Part shown: positions 17,825 through 26,723 of the stretch, piece by piece
Layout of the letters: every line of letters begins with the position of its first letter
Numbering within the stretch: position 1 is the first letter of the stretch
Assembly (NCBI RefSeq): GCF_002020135.1
Contig: NZ_MPZS01000002.1
Span: 62,001 to 126,000, forward strand
Length of the DNA stretch: 64,000 nt
DNA from: Thioclava marina
GTDB taxonomy: Bacteria > Pseudomonadota > Alphaproteobacteria > Rhodobacterales > Rhodobacteraceae
Direction: 5' to 3'
Made by a program: the position numbers and the translations under genes
Notes under the pieces: model-generated
Seen by the model: the letters and a program-made list of their open reading frames with translations, nothing else
The model's database searches: none
What the model was told of the DNA's origin: nothing

Positions 17825-19036
17825 TCAGATATTGCGTCCGATCAGCCGTTCATATTCCTGAATCGCGAAACGGTCGGTCATCCCGGCCACGTAATCGAGC
17901 ACCACCCGCGCCAGCGCCTGCTTTGCCTCCGGGCGCGTGCGATCCCCGCCCGCGATCCGGGCAAGCGCCACCTCGTCCTGCCAATCCTCGGGCAGAAGCT
18001 CGGGGCGCTCCATGAACAGCGGGAAGAGCGCGTTGACCATTTCGGTCACGCGCTTGCGCTCCACCACCACCGAGGGCGCGCGATACATGCGCTGGAACAG
18101 AAACTGCTTGAGCACCTTGAGGCTTTGATAGAGCGGCTTCGAGAAGCGGATGATCGGACCGTCCATGTGTCGGATATCGTCGACCGATTGCGGCCCGAGC
18201 GAGGTCAGACGGTTCTCGGCCACATGGATCACATCCTCGACCATGACGCCGAAGACCCGGCGCAGCGCCTCGTGCTGGCGGCGTGAGCGATCAAGCCCGG
18301 GATGCAGGCGATCCACTTCCGCGAAACACTCGCCGATCATCGGCAACTCGCAAAGGTCCTCTTCGGTGAAGAGCCCCGCGCGCAAGCCATCGTGCAGGTC
18401 GTGGTGGTTATAGGCCACGTCATCGGCGACCGCCGCCACCTGCGCCTCGGCCGACGCATTGGTCTCCAGCTCCAGATCCCATTGCGCATCGACCTCGGCC
18501 AAAGCGTAGGGAAGCTGGTCGCGGCAGGGAAAGCTGTGCGAGCCGCCCTTGTCGGAAATCGCGGGCCCGTTGTGTTTGGCGATGCCCTCGAGCGTTTCCC
18601 AGGTCAGGTTCAACCCGTCGAACCCGGCATAGTGCTTTTCGAGCTTGGTCACGATCCGCAGCGCCTGCGCGTTGTGATCGAACCCGCCGTAAGGCGCCAT
18701 CAGCTCGGCCAGCGCGTCCTCGCCCGTATGCCCGAAGGGCGGGTGCCCCAGATCATGCGCCAGCGCCACCGCCTCGGCCAAATCGGTATTGAGCCCCAAG
18801 GCCCCCGCGATGGTGCGCGCCACCTGCGCCACCTCGATCGTGTGTGTCAGTCGCGTGCGGTAATAATCGCCCTCATGCTCGACGAAAACCTGCGTCTTGT
18901 GCTTGAGCCGCCGAAACGCCGAAGAATGGATGATCCGGTCGCGATCGCGCTGGAAGGGCGAGCGGAAGGTGGACATGCTTTCGGGATGAAGCCGCCCGCG
19001 GCTCTCGCCGGGCTGGCAGGCATAGGGCTTGAGCAC
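17825..19036 (-). CDS. dgt: dGTP triphosphohydrolase-like protein
   Basis: Cytoplasmic HD-domain enzyme that hydrolyses dGTP (or other dNTPs) to nucleoside and triphosphate. About 403 aa from the GTG at 19036, which follows GACGAGG and gives the family-like start VLKPYACQ...SRGRL; the open frame continues upstream but that part is unlike homologues. HD motif residues are seen in TRLTHTIEVAQVART and LAHDLGHPPFGHTGEDAL. Substrate specificity toward dGTP is assumed from the family (type 2 dGTPase-like). Divergent from erpA. Confidence 0.9.
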   Translation of the reverse strand: MLKPYACQPGESRGRLHPESMSTFRSPFQRDRDRIIHSSAFRRLKHKTQVFVEHEGDYYRTRLTHTIEVAQVARTIAGALGLNTDLAEAVALAHDLGHPPFGHTGEDALAELMAPYGGFDHNAQALRIVTKLEKHYAGFDGLNLTWETLEGIAKHNGPAISDKGGSHSFPCRDQLPYALAEVDAQWDLELETNASAEAQVAAVADDVAYNHHDLHDGLRAGLFTEEDLCELPMIGECFAEVDRLHPGLDRSRRQHEALRRVFGVMVEDVIHVAENRLTSLGPQSVDDIRHMDGPIIRFSKPLYQSLKVLKQFLFQRMYRAPSVVVERKRVTEMVNALFPLFMERPELLPEDWQDEVALARIAGGDRTRPEAKQALARVVLDYVAGMTDRFAIQEYERLIGRNI

Positions 19037-19129
19037 TGGAAAAACCTCGTCTTGTCGGCACGCCTCGCCCCTCCTATATCTCGGATGTGACGGAAATACA
19101 GGCCCTGCGGGGCCAGGAAGGCCACTCCG

Positions 19130-19459
19130 ATGCAACTGCCCCCCAAAGTGACCGATCGCGCCTTCGCGCGGCTGGCGGAAATCAACGAAGGTCGTGATGC
19201 ACCCCAAGCGCTGCGTGTGGCCGTCGAGGGTGGCGGCTGTTCGGGCTTTCAATATGACATCAAGCTCGAAGAGAGTGCGGCCAGCGACGATATCGTGCTC
19301 GAAGGCGCGGGCCAGAAGGTACTGATCGACCCGGTCTCCCTGCCCTTCCTCGAAAACGCCACCATCGATTTCACCGACGAGCTGATCGGCGCGCGTTTCG
19401 TGATCGAGAACCCGAACGCCTCGAGTTCCTGCGGCTGCGGTATCTCCTTCTCGATGTAA
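19130..19459 (+). CDS. erpA: A-type iron-sulfur cluster carrier, ErpA-like
   Basis: 109-aa HesB/IscA-family protein that passes [2Fe-2S]/[4Fe-4S] clusters to apo-enzymes. The three cluster cysteines are C37 (GGGCSGFQY), C101 and C103 (SSCGCGISFSM), and the NPNASSSCGCG C-terminus is closer to ErpA than to IscA or SufA. Divergent from dgt; convergent with the YiiX-like gene across a long hairpin. Possible clients in the window are the iron-sulfur photolyase, PqqE and XdhA. Confidence 0.92.
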   Translation: MQLPPKVTDRAFARLAEINEGRDAPQALRVAVEGGGCSGFQYDIKLEESAASDDIVLEGAGQKVLIDPVSLPFLENATIDFTDELIGARFVIENPNASSSCGCGISFSM

Positions 19460-19493
19460 GCCTGCGCCCGTGGTGGTGGCAGGACGCTCCGCG

Positions 19494-19555
19494 GGGGATA
19501 TTTGAAGCAGTTGGAATGTGTGGAAACAGATCTTCCAACTGCTTCAAATATCCCC
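19494..19555. terminator. 23-bp perfect hairpin between convergent genes
   Basis: Positions 19494-19516 and 19533-19555 are exact inverted repeats around a 16-nt loop; the arms contain GGGGATATTT. The hairpin lies between erpA and the convergent YiiX-like gene and probably ends transcription from both sides. The right arm, read on the minus strand, continues into a 23-nt block (19546-19568) that is identical to 29088-29110. Confidence 0.7.
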
Positions 19556-19580
19556 GCCGGAGGCTCCCGAACCCTCCACC

Positions 19581-20297
19581 TCACTCCGCCAAGGGCAATT
19601 TGCGGAAATCAAACCCCGCCTCCAGCGTCGGCTTGATGACCTCGAAATAGGGTGAGAGGTCGAAATCGCGCGGCGTGAAAAGCGAGTAATGCCGGATATG
19701 CAGGATCTCGCGCTGCGCATCTTCCGAGCTTTGCTCGATATCGGGCAGGATCGGGTAGTGGACCGAATGGAAGGCCTCGGCGATCACGGTCGAGCAGATC
19801 GCCCGCGTCGGATCGCCTGAGCCTAACGCCAGCATCCGGCGCCGGAACCGGTGCGGCACGGGCGGGCGCGGCAGCAGGTATCGCGCGAGATCGACCACGT
19901 TCTTCAGATCATAGCTGCGCCCGACCGCGGCCTGCATGTAGTCGATGACTGCTTCCAGCTGGGCATGTTCCAACCCGATGGGGCGGCAGATCCGGGTGTT
20001 GAGATGCGCATATTCGGACAGGCCCGTGATCCGCACGCCCGCCTCCAGATCGGCCTCGATCAGCTCGCCCCCCGGCGGGCCTCCGGTGTAGAAGGCCGCG
20101 TGCGACCAGGTGGAATGGGTCAGATATTTGATCGCCGCCGAAATCCGCCGGTCGCCCTCGACCAGAAGCACGTCACCGGGGCGCAGCGTGGCGCGCAGCG
20201 CGCGGGTCGGGATCACACCGAACGGTTTGTAGTACCGCGTCTGCTTTTGCAGAAACCGCGCGATCCTTTTCCCCAAGAAACGAGAGATTTGCGCCAT
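19581..20297 (-). CDS. YiiX/YebB-like NlpC/P60-type cysteine hydrolase
   Basis: 238-aa protein related to permuted papain-like amidases. Recognisable parts: LRPGDVLLVEGDRRISAAI, the catalytic His region HSTWSHAAFYTG, and the Cys region RAICSTVIAEAF; in this fold the histidine precedes the cysteine. ATG at 20297 is preceded by AGGAGGAGG, so the 15 codons upstream are excluded. No signal peptide. Could act on cell-wall peptides or lipids; substrate unknown. Confidence 0.83.
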   Translation of the reverse strand: MAQISRFLGKRIARFLQKQTRYYKPFGVIPTRALRATLRPGDVLLVEGDRRISAAIKYLTHSTWSHAAFYTGGPPGGELIEADLEAGVRITGLSEYAHLNTRICRPIGLEHAQLEAVIDYMQAAVGRSYDLKNVVDLARYLLPRPPVPHRFRRRMLALGSGDPTRAICSTVIAEAFHSVHYPILPDIEQSSEDAQREILHIRHYSLFTPRDFDLSPYFEVIKPTLEAGFDFRKLPLAE

Positions 20298-20395
20298 GAC
20301 CTCCTCCTGTTTCAGAGCTAGGTCGGAGGCGCGCAGGTGCACAGGTCAGGCGCGGAACTGTGATTTACGCCAACTGACGCCCGAGCAGGTGCGCA

Positions 20396-20866
20396 TCACT
20401 TCGCGGGCAGCGGGCCGCCCATGTCGATGCCGGTATCCATCGCCAGAGCACGGGCTTTCTCGATCCGCGCCCACAGTTCGGGATCACCCTCGCCCTGCGG
20501 CCAGACGCCGGTCAGCGCGAAACGGAACCGCGCGGAATGGCGGGCTTCGCGCTCGATCCGGTCGATGAACTCCGCGCCATGATCGGCGATCAGATCCTCG
20601 AGCGGCCCCGCGGCCAGCATCACGACCTGCCAGACGGTCGTGGCATCCGTCAGCGCCTTGCGGATGAACCCCCAAAGCACTTCGGGATGTTCGCGCAGCT
20701 CGAAGACGCAGAGCACCGACCAGGGGAAGCTCTCATCCTCCGGCTCGACCTCGTTGTCGGCAAGCCACAACGCCACCAACGCCTCGACCGTGCGCACATC
20801 ATCTGGGGCGCTGGCCTCGTTGCACAGGATCGACACAAGCTCGGGGGGCAGCGGGGTGGTGGTCAC
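20396..20866 (-). CDS. Small acidic protein, DUF6869-like
   Basis: 156-aa acidic cytoplasmic protein of unknown function. The AAGPLEDLIADHGAEFIDRI segment and following RFRFALTGVWPQ resemble the DUF6869-type domain (recalled, not searched). No catalytic motif or membrane segment. Its ATG overlaps the stop of prfC by 4 bp, so it is coupled to that gene. Confidence 0.7.
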   Translation of the reverse strand: MTTTPLPPELVSILCNEASAPDDVRTVEALVALWLADNEVEPEDESFPWSVLCVFELREHPEVLWGFIRKALTDATTVWQVVMLAAGPLEDLIADHGAEFIDRIEREARHSARFRFALTGVWPQGEGDPELWARIEKARALAMDTGIDMGGPLPAK

Positions 20867-22458
20867 TGCATCATCTCCTTGGTCGCGCTCAGCGTGACAC
20901 CCTCATAGTCGCGCACCACGCGGTCGATGTCCCATTGCAGGCGTGTCAGGAAGACGATGTCGCCGTCATGGTCGTAGGAGATGTGCTGCTTGTTGGCGTT
21001 CACCAGTTTCTCGACCGCCACCTTGTCGCCCTGCACCCAACGCGCGGAGGTGAATTGCGAGGGCTCGAAACGCACGGGGATGCCATATTCCAGCTCGATC
21101 CGGCTTGCCAGCACGTCGAATTGCAGCGCGCCGACGACACCCACGATAAAGCCCGAGCCGATCGCGGGTTTGAACACCTTGGCCGCGCCCTCCTCGGCGA
21201 ATTGCATCAGCGCCTTTTCGAGGTGCTTGCCCTTCATCGGGTCTGTCGCGCGCACCGATTGCAGCAGTTCGGGCGCGAAGCTCGGGATGCCGGTGAAGCG
21301 CAGCGTCTCGCCCTCGGTCAGCGCGTCGCCGATGCGCAGCTGGCCGTGGTTCGGGATACCGATGATGTCGCCGCCCCAGGCCTCTTCGGCCAGCTCGCGG
21401 TCGGCGGCAAGGAACAGAACCGGGTTCGACACCGCCATCGGCTTTTTCGAACGCACATGGAAGAGTTTCTGGCCACGCTCGAAATGCCCCGAGACGAGGC
21501 GCACGAAGGCCACGCGGTCGCGGTGCTTGGGGTCCATATTGGCCTGAACCTTGAAGACAAAGCCCGCGACCTTCTTCTCCTCGGGGGCCACGTCGCGCTC
21601 GGCGGTGTGGAAGACCTCCGGCTCGGGGCCGAATTCGCCGATCCCGTCCATCAGCTCCTTCACACCGAAGCTGTTGATCGCAGAGCCGAACCAGATCGGG
21701 GTCATATGCCCTTCGAGGAAGCTCTGGCGGTCAAAGGTCGGCAGCAGCTCGCGGGCCATCTCGACCTCTTCGCGCAGCTTTTCCAGCAGATCGGCAGGCA
21801 CATGTTCGGCCAGTTTCGGGTCGTCCAGACCACTGATCTTGATCGACTCGGCCACCTTGTTGCGGTCGGCCCGGTCCATCAGTTCCAGCCGGTCATGCAG
21901 CATGTCGTAGCAGCCGAGAAACTCACGACCCACGCCGATCGGCCAGGAGGCCGGGGCCACGTCGATCGCGAGGTTTTCCTGGATCTCGTCGATGATCTCG
22001 AAGGTCTCGCGGCTCTCGCGGTCCATCTTGTTACAGAAGGTCAGGATCGGCAGGTCGCGCAGGCGGCAGACCTCGAAGAGCTTGCGGGTCTGGCTCTCCA
22101 CGCCCTTCGCCCCGTCGATCACCATGATCGCGGCGTCCACGGCGGTCAGCGTCCGGTAGGTATCTTCCGAGAAATCCGAGTGGCCGGGCGTGTCGACGAG
22201 GTTGTAGCGATAGGTGCCGTATTCGAACGACATCGCCGAGGCCGAGACCGAGATCCCGCGATCCTGTTCGAGCTTCATGAAGTCCGAGCGCGTGCGCCGT
22301 GCCTCGCCCTTGGCGCGCACCTGTCCGGCCATCTGGATGGCGCCGCCGAAAAGCAGGAACTTTTCGGTCAGGGTGGTCTTGCCCGCATCCGGGTGCGAGA
22401 TGATCGCGAAGGTGCGGCGACGGGCGATTTCGGGCGGGAGGGCGGGACGGTTGCTCAT
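20863..22458 (-). CDS. prfC: Peptide chain release factor 3
   Basis: 531-aa GTPase that recycles RF1/RF2 after termination; E. coli RF3 is 529 aa. G motifs: G1 SHPDAGKTTLTE, G3 VDTPGHSDFSEDT, G4 TFCNKMDRE. The N-terminal ARRRTFAIISHPDAGKT identifies RF3 over EF-G. ATG at 22458 chosen because it gives the canonical MSNRPALPPEIARRRTF start; twelve codons upstream are unlike RF3. Ribosome binding site is weak. Confidence 0.96.
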   Translation of the reverse strand: MSNRPALPPEIARRRTFAIISHPDAGKTTLTEKFLLFGGAIQMAGQVRAKGEARRTRSDFMKLEQDRGISVSASAMSFEYGTYRYNLVDTPGHSDFSEDTYRTLTAVDAAIMVIDGAKGVESQTRKLFEVCRLRDLPILTFCNKMDRESRETFEIIDEIQENLAIDVAPASWPIGVGREFLGCYDMLHDRLELMDRADRNKVAESIKISGLDDPKLAEHVPADLLEKLREEVEMARELLPTFDRQSFLEGHMTPIWFGSAINSFGVKELMDGIGEFGPEPEVFHTAERDVAPEEKKVAGFVFKVQANMDPKHRDRVAFVRLVSGHFERGQKLFHVRSKKPMAVSNPVLFLAADRELAEEAWGGDIIGIPNHGQLRIGDALTEGETLRFTGIPSFAPELLQSVRATDPMKGKHLEKALMQFAEEGAAKVFKPAIGSGFIVGVVGALQFDVLASRIELEYGIPVRFEPSQFTSARWVQGDKVAVEKLVNANKQHISYDHDGDIVFLTRLQWDIDRVVRDYEGVTLSATKEMMQ

Positions 22459-22581
22459 GCGCGCTCGTTTATCCTGACCGCGCGCCCCTTGCAATCGCGC
22501 AGGTGCGCGGGTGCGGCAGGCGCGCTCGCTGAGTTCCGAACCCCGGAACGATCCCCTCGGGGCCGCGAGGAGAAACGTACC

Positions 22582-23670
22582 TCAGGCGTAATGGCGATAG
22601 GTCAGCTCGGCGCTCTCGCCCTCGGCGTTGAACGCCTCCGCCATCGCCCGCATCTTCGCATGAGCTGGCGATTTCACGCAGACCGGATCGGCCGCCGCGG
22701 GATCGCCCGCGATGGCCAGCGCCTGACAGCGGCAGCCTCCAAGGTCGATTGCCTTGCGCTCGCAACTGCGGCAGGGCTCCTTCATCCAGTCATCGCCGCG
22801 ATAGGCGTTGAAGGCGGGGTTGTCGTACCAGATCTCGCGCAGCGAACGATCCCGCACCGTCCAGAACTCCAGATGCGGAATGGTGCGCGCCGCATGGCAG
22901 GGCAGGACCAAGCCGTCTGGTGCAATGTTGAGCCCGACCGACCCCCATCCATTCATGCAGCGTTTGGGATAGTCGCCATGGTAGTCGGCGGGGACGAAAT
23001 CGATCACCAGCTTACCCTTGAGCGACTCGCGCGCCTCGGCCACAAGCGCCTCGGCTTCGCGGGCCTGTTCGCGTGTCGGCATCAGGGCGGCGCGGTTCTT
23101 CATCGCCCAGCCGTAGAATTGCACGATCGCCACCTCGATCCGACGCGCGCCCATCTCCTGCGCCATCTCCAGCGCGCGCGGCAGCTGATGCAGGTTCTGG
23201 CGATGCAGCACCGCGTTGAGCGTAAGCGGAAAGCCGATCTCGCCGATCCAGCCCGCTACCTGCATCTTGCGCGCGAACCCGCCCTTGTAGCCGCCGATCC
23301 TGTCGGCCAGTTCCGCATCCATCCCCTGCAAGGACAGCTGGACATGATCAAGCCCCGCCGTGTCGAGTTCCTCGAGCCTGCGCCGCGTCAGCCCGATCCC
23401 CGACGTGATGAGATTGGTGTAAAGTCCCGCCTCGCGCGCGGCGCGCACCAGATCGGTCAGGTCGCGCCGGGTCGCGGGCTCGCCCCCCGAAAGGTGGAGT
23501 TGCAGCACGCCCAGCTCTGCGGCCTCGGCAAAGACCCGCGTCCAGTCCTCGGTCGACAATTCGCGCTCCTGCGCCTCGAGTTCGAGCGGGTTCGAACAAT
23601 AAGGACAAGCCAGAGGGCAGCGGTGGGTCAGCTCGGCCAACATGGCCATCGGGGGCGGAATGCGGCTCAT
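22582..23670 (-). CDS. pqqE: PQQ synthesis radical SAM enzyme PqqE
   Basis: 362-aa radical SAM/SPASM protein that links the Glu and Tyr side chains of PqqA. The SAM cluster motif is C18-x3-C22-x2-C25 (RCPLACPYC). The C-terminal SPASM cysteines are visible in KEPCRSCERK, GGCRCQA and ADPVCVKS. Typical length. Overlaps pqqD by 4 bp; PqqD delivers the PqqA peptide to PqqE. Confidence 0.96.
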   Translation of the reverse strand: MSRIPPPMAMLAELTHRCPLACPYCSNPLELEAQERELSTEDWTRVFAEAAELGVLQLHLSGGEPATRRDLTDLVRAAREAGLYTNLITSGIGLTRRRLEELDTAGLDHVQLSLQGMDAELADRIGGYKGGFARKMQVAGWIGEIGFPLTLNAVLHRQNLHQLPRALEMAQEMGARRIEVAIVQFYGWAMKNRAALMPTREQAREAEALVAEARESLKGKLVIDFVPADYHGDYPKRCMNGWGSVGLNIAPDGLVLPCHAARTIPHLEFWTVRDRSLREIWYDNPAFNAYRGDDWMKEPCRSCERKAIDLGGCRCQALAIAGDPAAADPVCVKSPAHAKMRAMAEAFNAEGESAELTYRHYA

Positions 23671-23942
23671 GCGACCTCCAGGATGCGACGCTCGGCCAGC
23701 GCTTCGATGAAGCCCGAGACATCCGGCGCGATCTGTTCGCGCGGAGCGGCATAATCCGCTGCGAGTCGGTCGATCAGCGTGGTGAAATCCGTCCGCCCGT
23801 CGATGCGCGAGAGGATGGCGTGGCCGATCTCGTCGAGGGCGATGGTCTTCTCCGGCGCAAGCAGCACCCAGCGGTCGCGCACCGCATCGCGATGCAGCCG
23901 GACCCCGCGCGGGATCACCGGGATCGCGCCTTGGGCGATCAT
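23667..23942 (-). CDS. pqqD: PqqA-binding chaperone PqqD
   Basis: 91-aa RiPP recognition element that binds PqqA and presents it to PqqE. The start at 23942 overlaps the pqqC stop by 4 bp and gives the family-like N-terminus MIAQGAIPVIPRGVRLHRD; the frame continues upstream inside pqqC but that part is out-of-frame read-through of coding sequence. Motif ETI-like KTIALDEIGHAILSRIDG is the PqqD core. Confidence 0.94.
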   Translation of the reverse strand: MIAQGAIPVIPRGVRLHRDAVRDRWVLLAPEKTIALDEIGHAILSRIDGRTDFTTLIDRLAADYAAPREQIAPDVSGFIEALAERRILEVA

Positions 23943-24685
23943 GCCGCGACCCGGATCAGATGCGTGCCGGGCTGCCAGCCCCCGGGCGGGATGTGCGCAG
24001 GCGCGACATAGGCCGAATGGAGCGCATCGAGCTGGGCCCAGAGCACATCGGTCTTGAACTCGAGCGCCGCCGCCGCCGCATCCTGCTTTTCCTGCGTATC
24101 GGCATGATCGAGCACCCATTTCAGCCCGAAGGCCACATCCTTGGGCGCCTCCGACAGGCGACGCTTGAAATAGGACAGCGACCGGTCATCGGCGAAATCG
24201 TAATGCGCGAGCAACCCCTCGATCCGGTTGGCATGGATCGCGGGCGCGAAAAGTTCGGTCAGCGAGGAGGCCACGGCCTCGAGCAGCGTCTTGTCGCGCA
24301 CGAACCGGACATAGGCGTCACAGGCGAACCGCGTCGCGGGAAGCACGCCCTGCCGCGAGGCCACGTAGTCGCGGTCGAGTCCCACCGCATCGGCCAGCCG
24401 CAACCAGCGCTCGATCCCGCCCTCGTTCTCGGCAGTTCCATCGTGATCCTCAATGCGCGAGCGCCATGCCCTTCGCAGCGCCGGCTCCTCGACGCGCGAC
24501 ATGAAGGCGGCATCCTTCATCGGGATCGTATGCTGATAGTAATAGCGGTTGATCACCCAGGCGCGCACCTGATCGGGGGTGCAACGACCCGAGTGGAGCA
24601 TATCGTGGAACGGGTGCTTGTCGTGGTAGCGCTCCGCACCGATCTGGCGCAGGCGGGCCTCGAAGGCCTCGCGTGTCTGGGTCAT
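23939..24685 (-). CDS. pqqC: Pyrroloquinoline-quinone synthase PqqC
   Basis: 248-aa cofactorless oxidase that performs the final ring closure and eight-electron oxidation to PQQ. Signatures: YHDKHPFHDMLHSGRC, RAWVINRYYYQHTIPMKD, and the C-terminal LDALHSAYV. Length matches the family (about 250). Overlaps both neighbours by 4 bp. Confidence 0.96.
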   Translation of the reverse strand: MTQTREAFEARLRQIGAERYHDKHPFHDMLHSGRCTPDQVRAWVINRYYYQHTIPMKDAAFMSRVEEPALRRAWRSRIEDHDGTAENEGGIERWLRLADAVGLDRDYVASRQGVLPATRFACDAYVRFVRDKTLLEAVASSLTELFAPAIHANRIEGLLAHYDFADDRSLSYFKRRLSEAPKDVAFGLKWVLDHADTQEKQDAAAAALEFKTDVLWAQLDALHSAYVAPAHIPPGGWQPGTHLIRVAA

Positions 24686-25578
24686 AGCCTTACCTCCATC
24701 CCGTCCTGCCCGATCATCCAGCCCGCCGCCTCGACGCGGGCGCGTTCCTGCGAATCCGGGCGCAGCACGGGGTTGCTGTTGTTCATGTGCACGAAGATGC
24801 GCTTGGCGATGCCGAGCCCTTCGAAAGCGGCGAGACTGCCCTCGGGCCCCGAGATCGAGATATGCCCCATGCGCCGCCCGGTCTTGGCGCTCAGTCCCGC
24901 GGCGATCATCTCGTCATCCGACCAGAGCGTGCCGTCGAACATCACGAGATCGGCGCCCTTCAGCCGCGCCGCAAGCGCCGGGGTCAGTTTCGCGCAGCCC
25001 GGAATGTAGAACGCGCGGGTTTTTCCTGCGCGCAACTCCACCCCCACGGTCTGCTCGCCCTCCAGATCGGTCACGACCTCGGCGCCCTCGAGATAGAGCG
25101 GCACCTTGCCCGGCACAGCAAAGAGCTGCGCGCTCAGGTCGGGCGCAAGCTCGAATGGCGTATCGAGCGCGACCGGCGCGCGGGTCACGCAATCGGGCCG
25201 CAGCGCATCGAAGATCGGGTTCGCCCCGAGCACAGCATGGATCTCGAGCGTGGCGAAAAGCGTGAAGTTCTGGCTTTCGCGCAGCACCAGCAGGCCCGCC
25301 ACATGGTCGATATCGCCATTGGTGACCAGCACCGAGCGAAGCGGCAGGTCGCGCAGCCCCGTCGGGTGCAGCTCGGGGGTGCGCGCCATCTGTTCGCGAA
25401 TATCTGGAGAGGCGTTCAGGATCGCCCAGTCCCGCCCGTTGCCGCTGACCGCGACCGAGCTTTGCGTCTGGGCCGGGATTTCCCCGGCCCGCGCAAGATT
25501 GCAATTCGTGCAACCGCAATTCCACTGGGGAAGGCCGCCTCCGGCTGCCGCCCCCAGGATCCGCGCGTGAAGTGTCAT
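24682..25578 (-). CDS. pqqB: PqqB, metallo-beta-lactamase-fold PQQ synthesis protein
   Basis: 298-aa protein of the metallo-beta-lactamase fold, implicated in hydroxylation of the PqqE/PqqD product or PQQ handling. The N-terminus MTLHARILGAAAGGGLPQWN and the structural zinc knot CGCTNC are diagnostic; the metal-site motif is NGDIDHVAGLL. ATG at 25578 is used because it gives the canonical start; upstream frame overlaps pqqA. Confidence 0.95.
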   Translation of the reverse strand: MTLHARILGAAAGGGLPQWNCGCTNCNLARAGEIPAQTQSSVAVSGNGRDWAILNASPDIREQMARTPELHPTGLRDLPLRSVLVTNGDIDHVAGLLVLRESQNFTLFATLEIHAVLGANPIFDALRPDCVTRAPVALDTPFELAPDLSAQLFAVPGKVPLYLEGAEVVTDLEGEQTVGVELRAGKTRAFYIPGCAKLTPALAARLKGADLVMFDGTLWSDDEMIAAGLSAKTGRRMGHISISGPEGSLAAFEGLGIAKRIFVHMNNSNPVLRPDSQERARVEAAGWMIGQDGMEVRL

Positions 25579-25606
25579 TCGGCCCTCCCCGCGCCGAAAG
25601 CACGCC

Positions 25607-25705
25607 TCAGAAGAGGACGCCGCCCTCGTCGCCCGAATCCGGACCGTACATGTTGATTTCCATACCGCAGTCGATTGCGCGCAGAACGGGTTTCGCCCAG
25701 GCCAT
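25607..25705 (-). CDS. pqqA: PQQ precursor peptide PqqA
   Basis: 32-codon gene encoding the peptide from which PQQ is made. E16 and Y20 (in GMEINMYGP) are the residues that are crosslinked; the C-terminus ends GGVLF. GGGAGGA lies 5 bp before the ATG. It lies 28 bp upstream of pqqB on the same strand, first gene of pqqABCDE. Too short for standard ORF cut-offs. No pqqF/G protease gene is in the window. Confidence 0.95.
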   Translation of the reverse strand: MAWAKPVLRAIDCGMEINMYGPDSGDEGGVLF

Positions 25706-25882
25706 GATATCCTCCCTAGTGACTCAAGAATGTCGACCATTAGCACCCACACAAGCCCGTCGCGGCAATTAGACCTTGGTCGTAGCGGGCGGCTCTCGGC
25801 CCATCGGGGGGATCGCGGAGCGTGGCTTGAGGCCTCCCGCGCCCGGCGCTAGGCTGGGCGCGACTTTGCCACGGAGGAGCGC

Positions 25883-26626
25883 ATGACCGATTATCTCGAC
25901 ACGCCCGAGGGCCGCCGCATCGCCTATAACCGCACCCCGGGCAAAGGCCCGGGCGTCGTGTTCCTGGGTGGTTTCAAATCGGACATGGAAGGCACGAAGG
26001 CGATCGCACTCGAGGAGTGGGCCAAGCGCGAGGGCCGCGCCTTCCTGCGCCTCGACTATTCCGGCCACGGCGTCTCGGGCGGCGCGTTCGAGGACGGCGC
26101 GATCGGTGACTGGTTCGAGGACGCGCGCGACACGATCATGGCGCTGACCGAGGGGCCGCAAATTCTCGTGGGCTCGTCGATGGGCGGCTGGATATCGCTG
26201 CTGATGGCGCGCGAGCATCCCGAGCGGGTTGCCGGCCTCGTGACCATCGCCGCCGCGCCCGATTTTACCGAAGACGGCTATTGGGCGAGCTTCGACAAGG
26301 AGACGCGCCACAAGCTCGAATCGGAAGGCTCGGTCGCGGTGCCATCGGAATACGGCGAGCCCTATGTGATCACGCGGCGCCTGATCAACGAGGGGCGCAC
26401 CCGGCTCGTGCTGCGCACGCCCCTGTCGCTCCCCTTCCCGACCCGCTTCCTGCAAGGTACGGCCGACGATGCCGTGAGCACCGAAACCGCGATCCGCCTT
26501 CTCGATCATGCCGAGGGCGACGACATGCGGCTGACGCTGGTGAAGGGCGCCGATCACCGGTTCTCGACGCCCGAGTGTCTGGCACTGATCGAGACGGCGC
26601 TTGCCGAGGTGATCGAGCGGCTGTGA
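25883..26626 (+). CDS. Alpha/beta hydrolase, ABHD10-like
   Basis: 247-aa cytoplasmic serine hydrolase. Nucleophile elbow G97-S-S99-M-G101, likely acid in LQGTADDAV and catalytic histidine in KGADHRFS. The N-terminal pattern YNRTPGKGPGVVFLGGF and DYSGHGVSGG resembles mitochondrial ABHD10 and its alphaproteobacterial relatives (thioesterase/depalmitoylase activity). ACGGAGGAGCGC precedes the ATG. Divergent from pqqA with a 177-bp spacer. Confidence 0.9.
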   Translation: MTDYLDTPEGRRIAYNRTPGKGPGVVFLGGFKSDMEGTKAIALEEWAKREGRAFLRLDYSGHGVSGGAFEDGAIGDWFEDARDTIMALTEGPQILVGSSMGGWISLLMAREHPERVAGLVTIAAAPDFTEDGYWASFDKETRHKLESEGSVAVPSEYGEPYVITRRLINEGRTRLVLRTPLSLPFPTRFLQGTADDAVSTETAIRLLDHAEGDDMRLTLVKGADHRFSTPECLALIETALAEVIERL

Positions 26627-26723
26627 TCCGCCGCCCAGCGGTTTTCAATTTGCCAGCCCAGCGGGCTTGCGGCACACTCCGCCTCAACAGAGCGCAAAAG
26701 CGCCGCGAAAGAGGTTTCGAGCC

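Noticed and set aside
20935-23754. 939-codon open frame on the plus strand
   Set aside because: It runs antisense through prfC and pqqE, whose protein motifs are intact; the predicted product is His/Arg/Glu-rich low complexity, typical of a GC-rich shadow frame.
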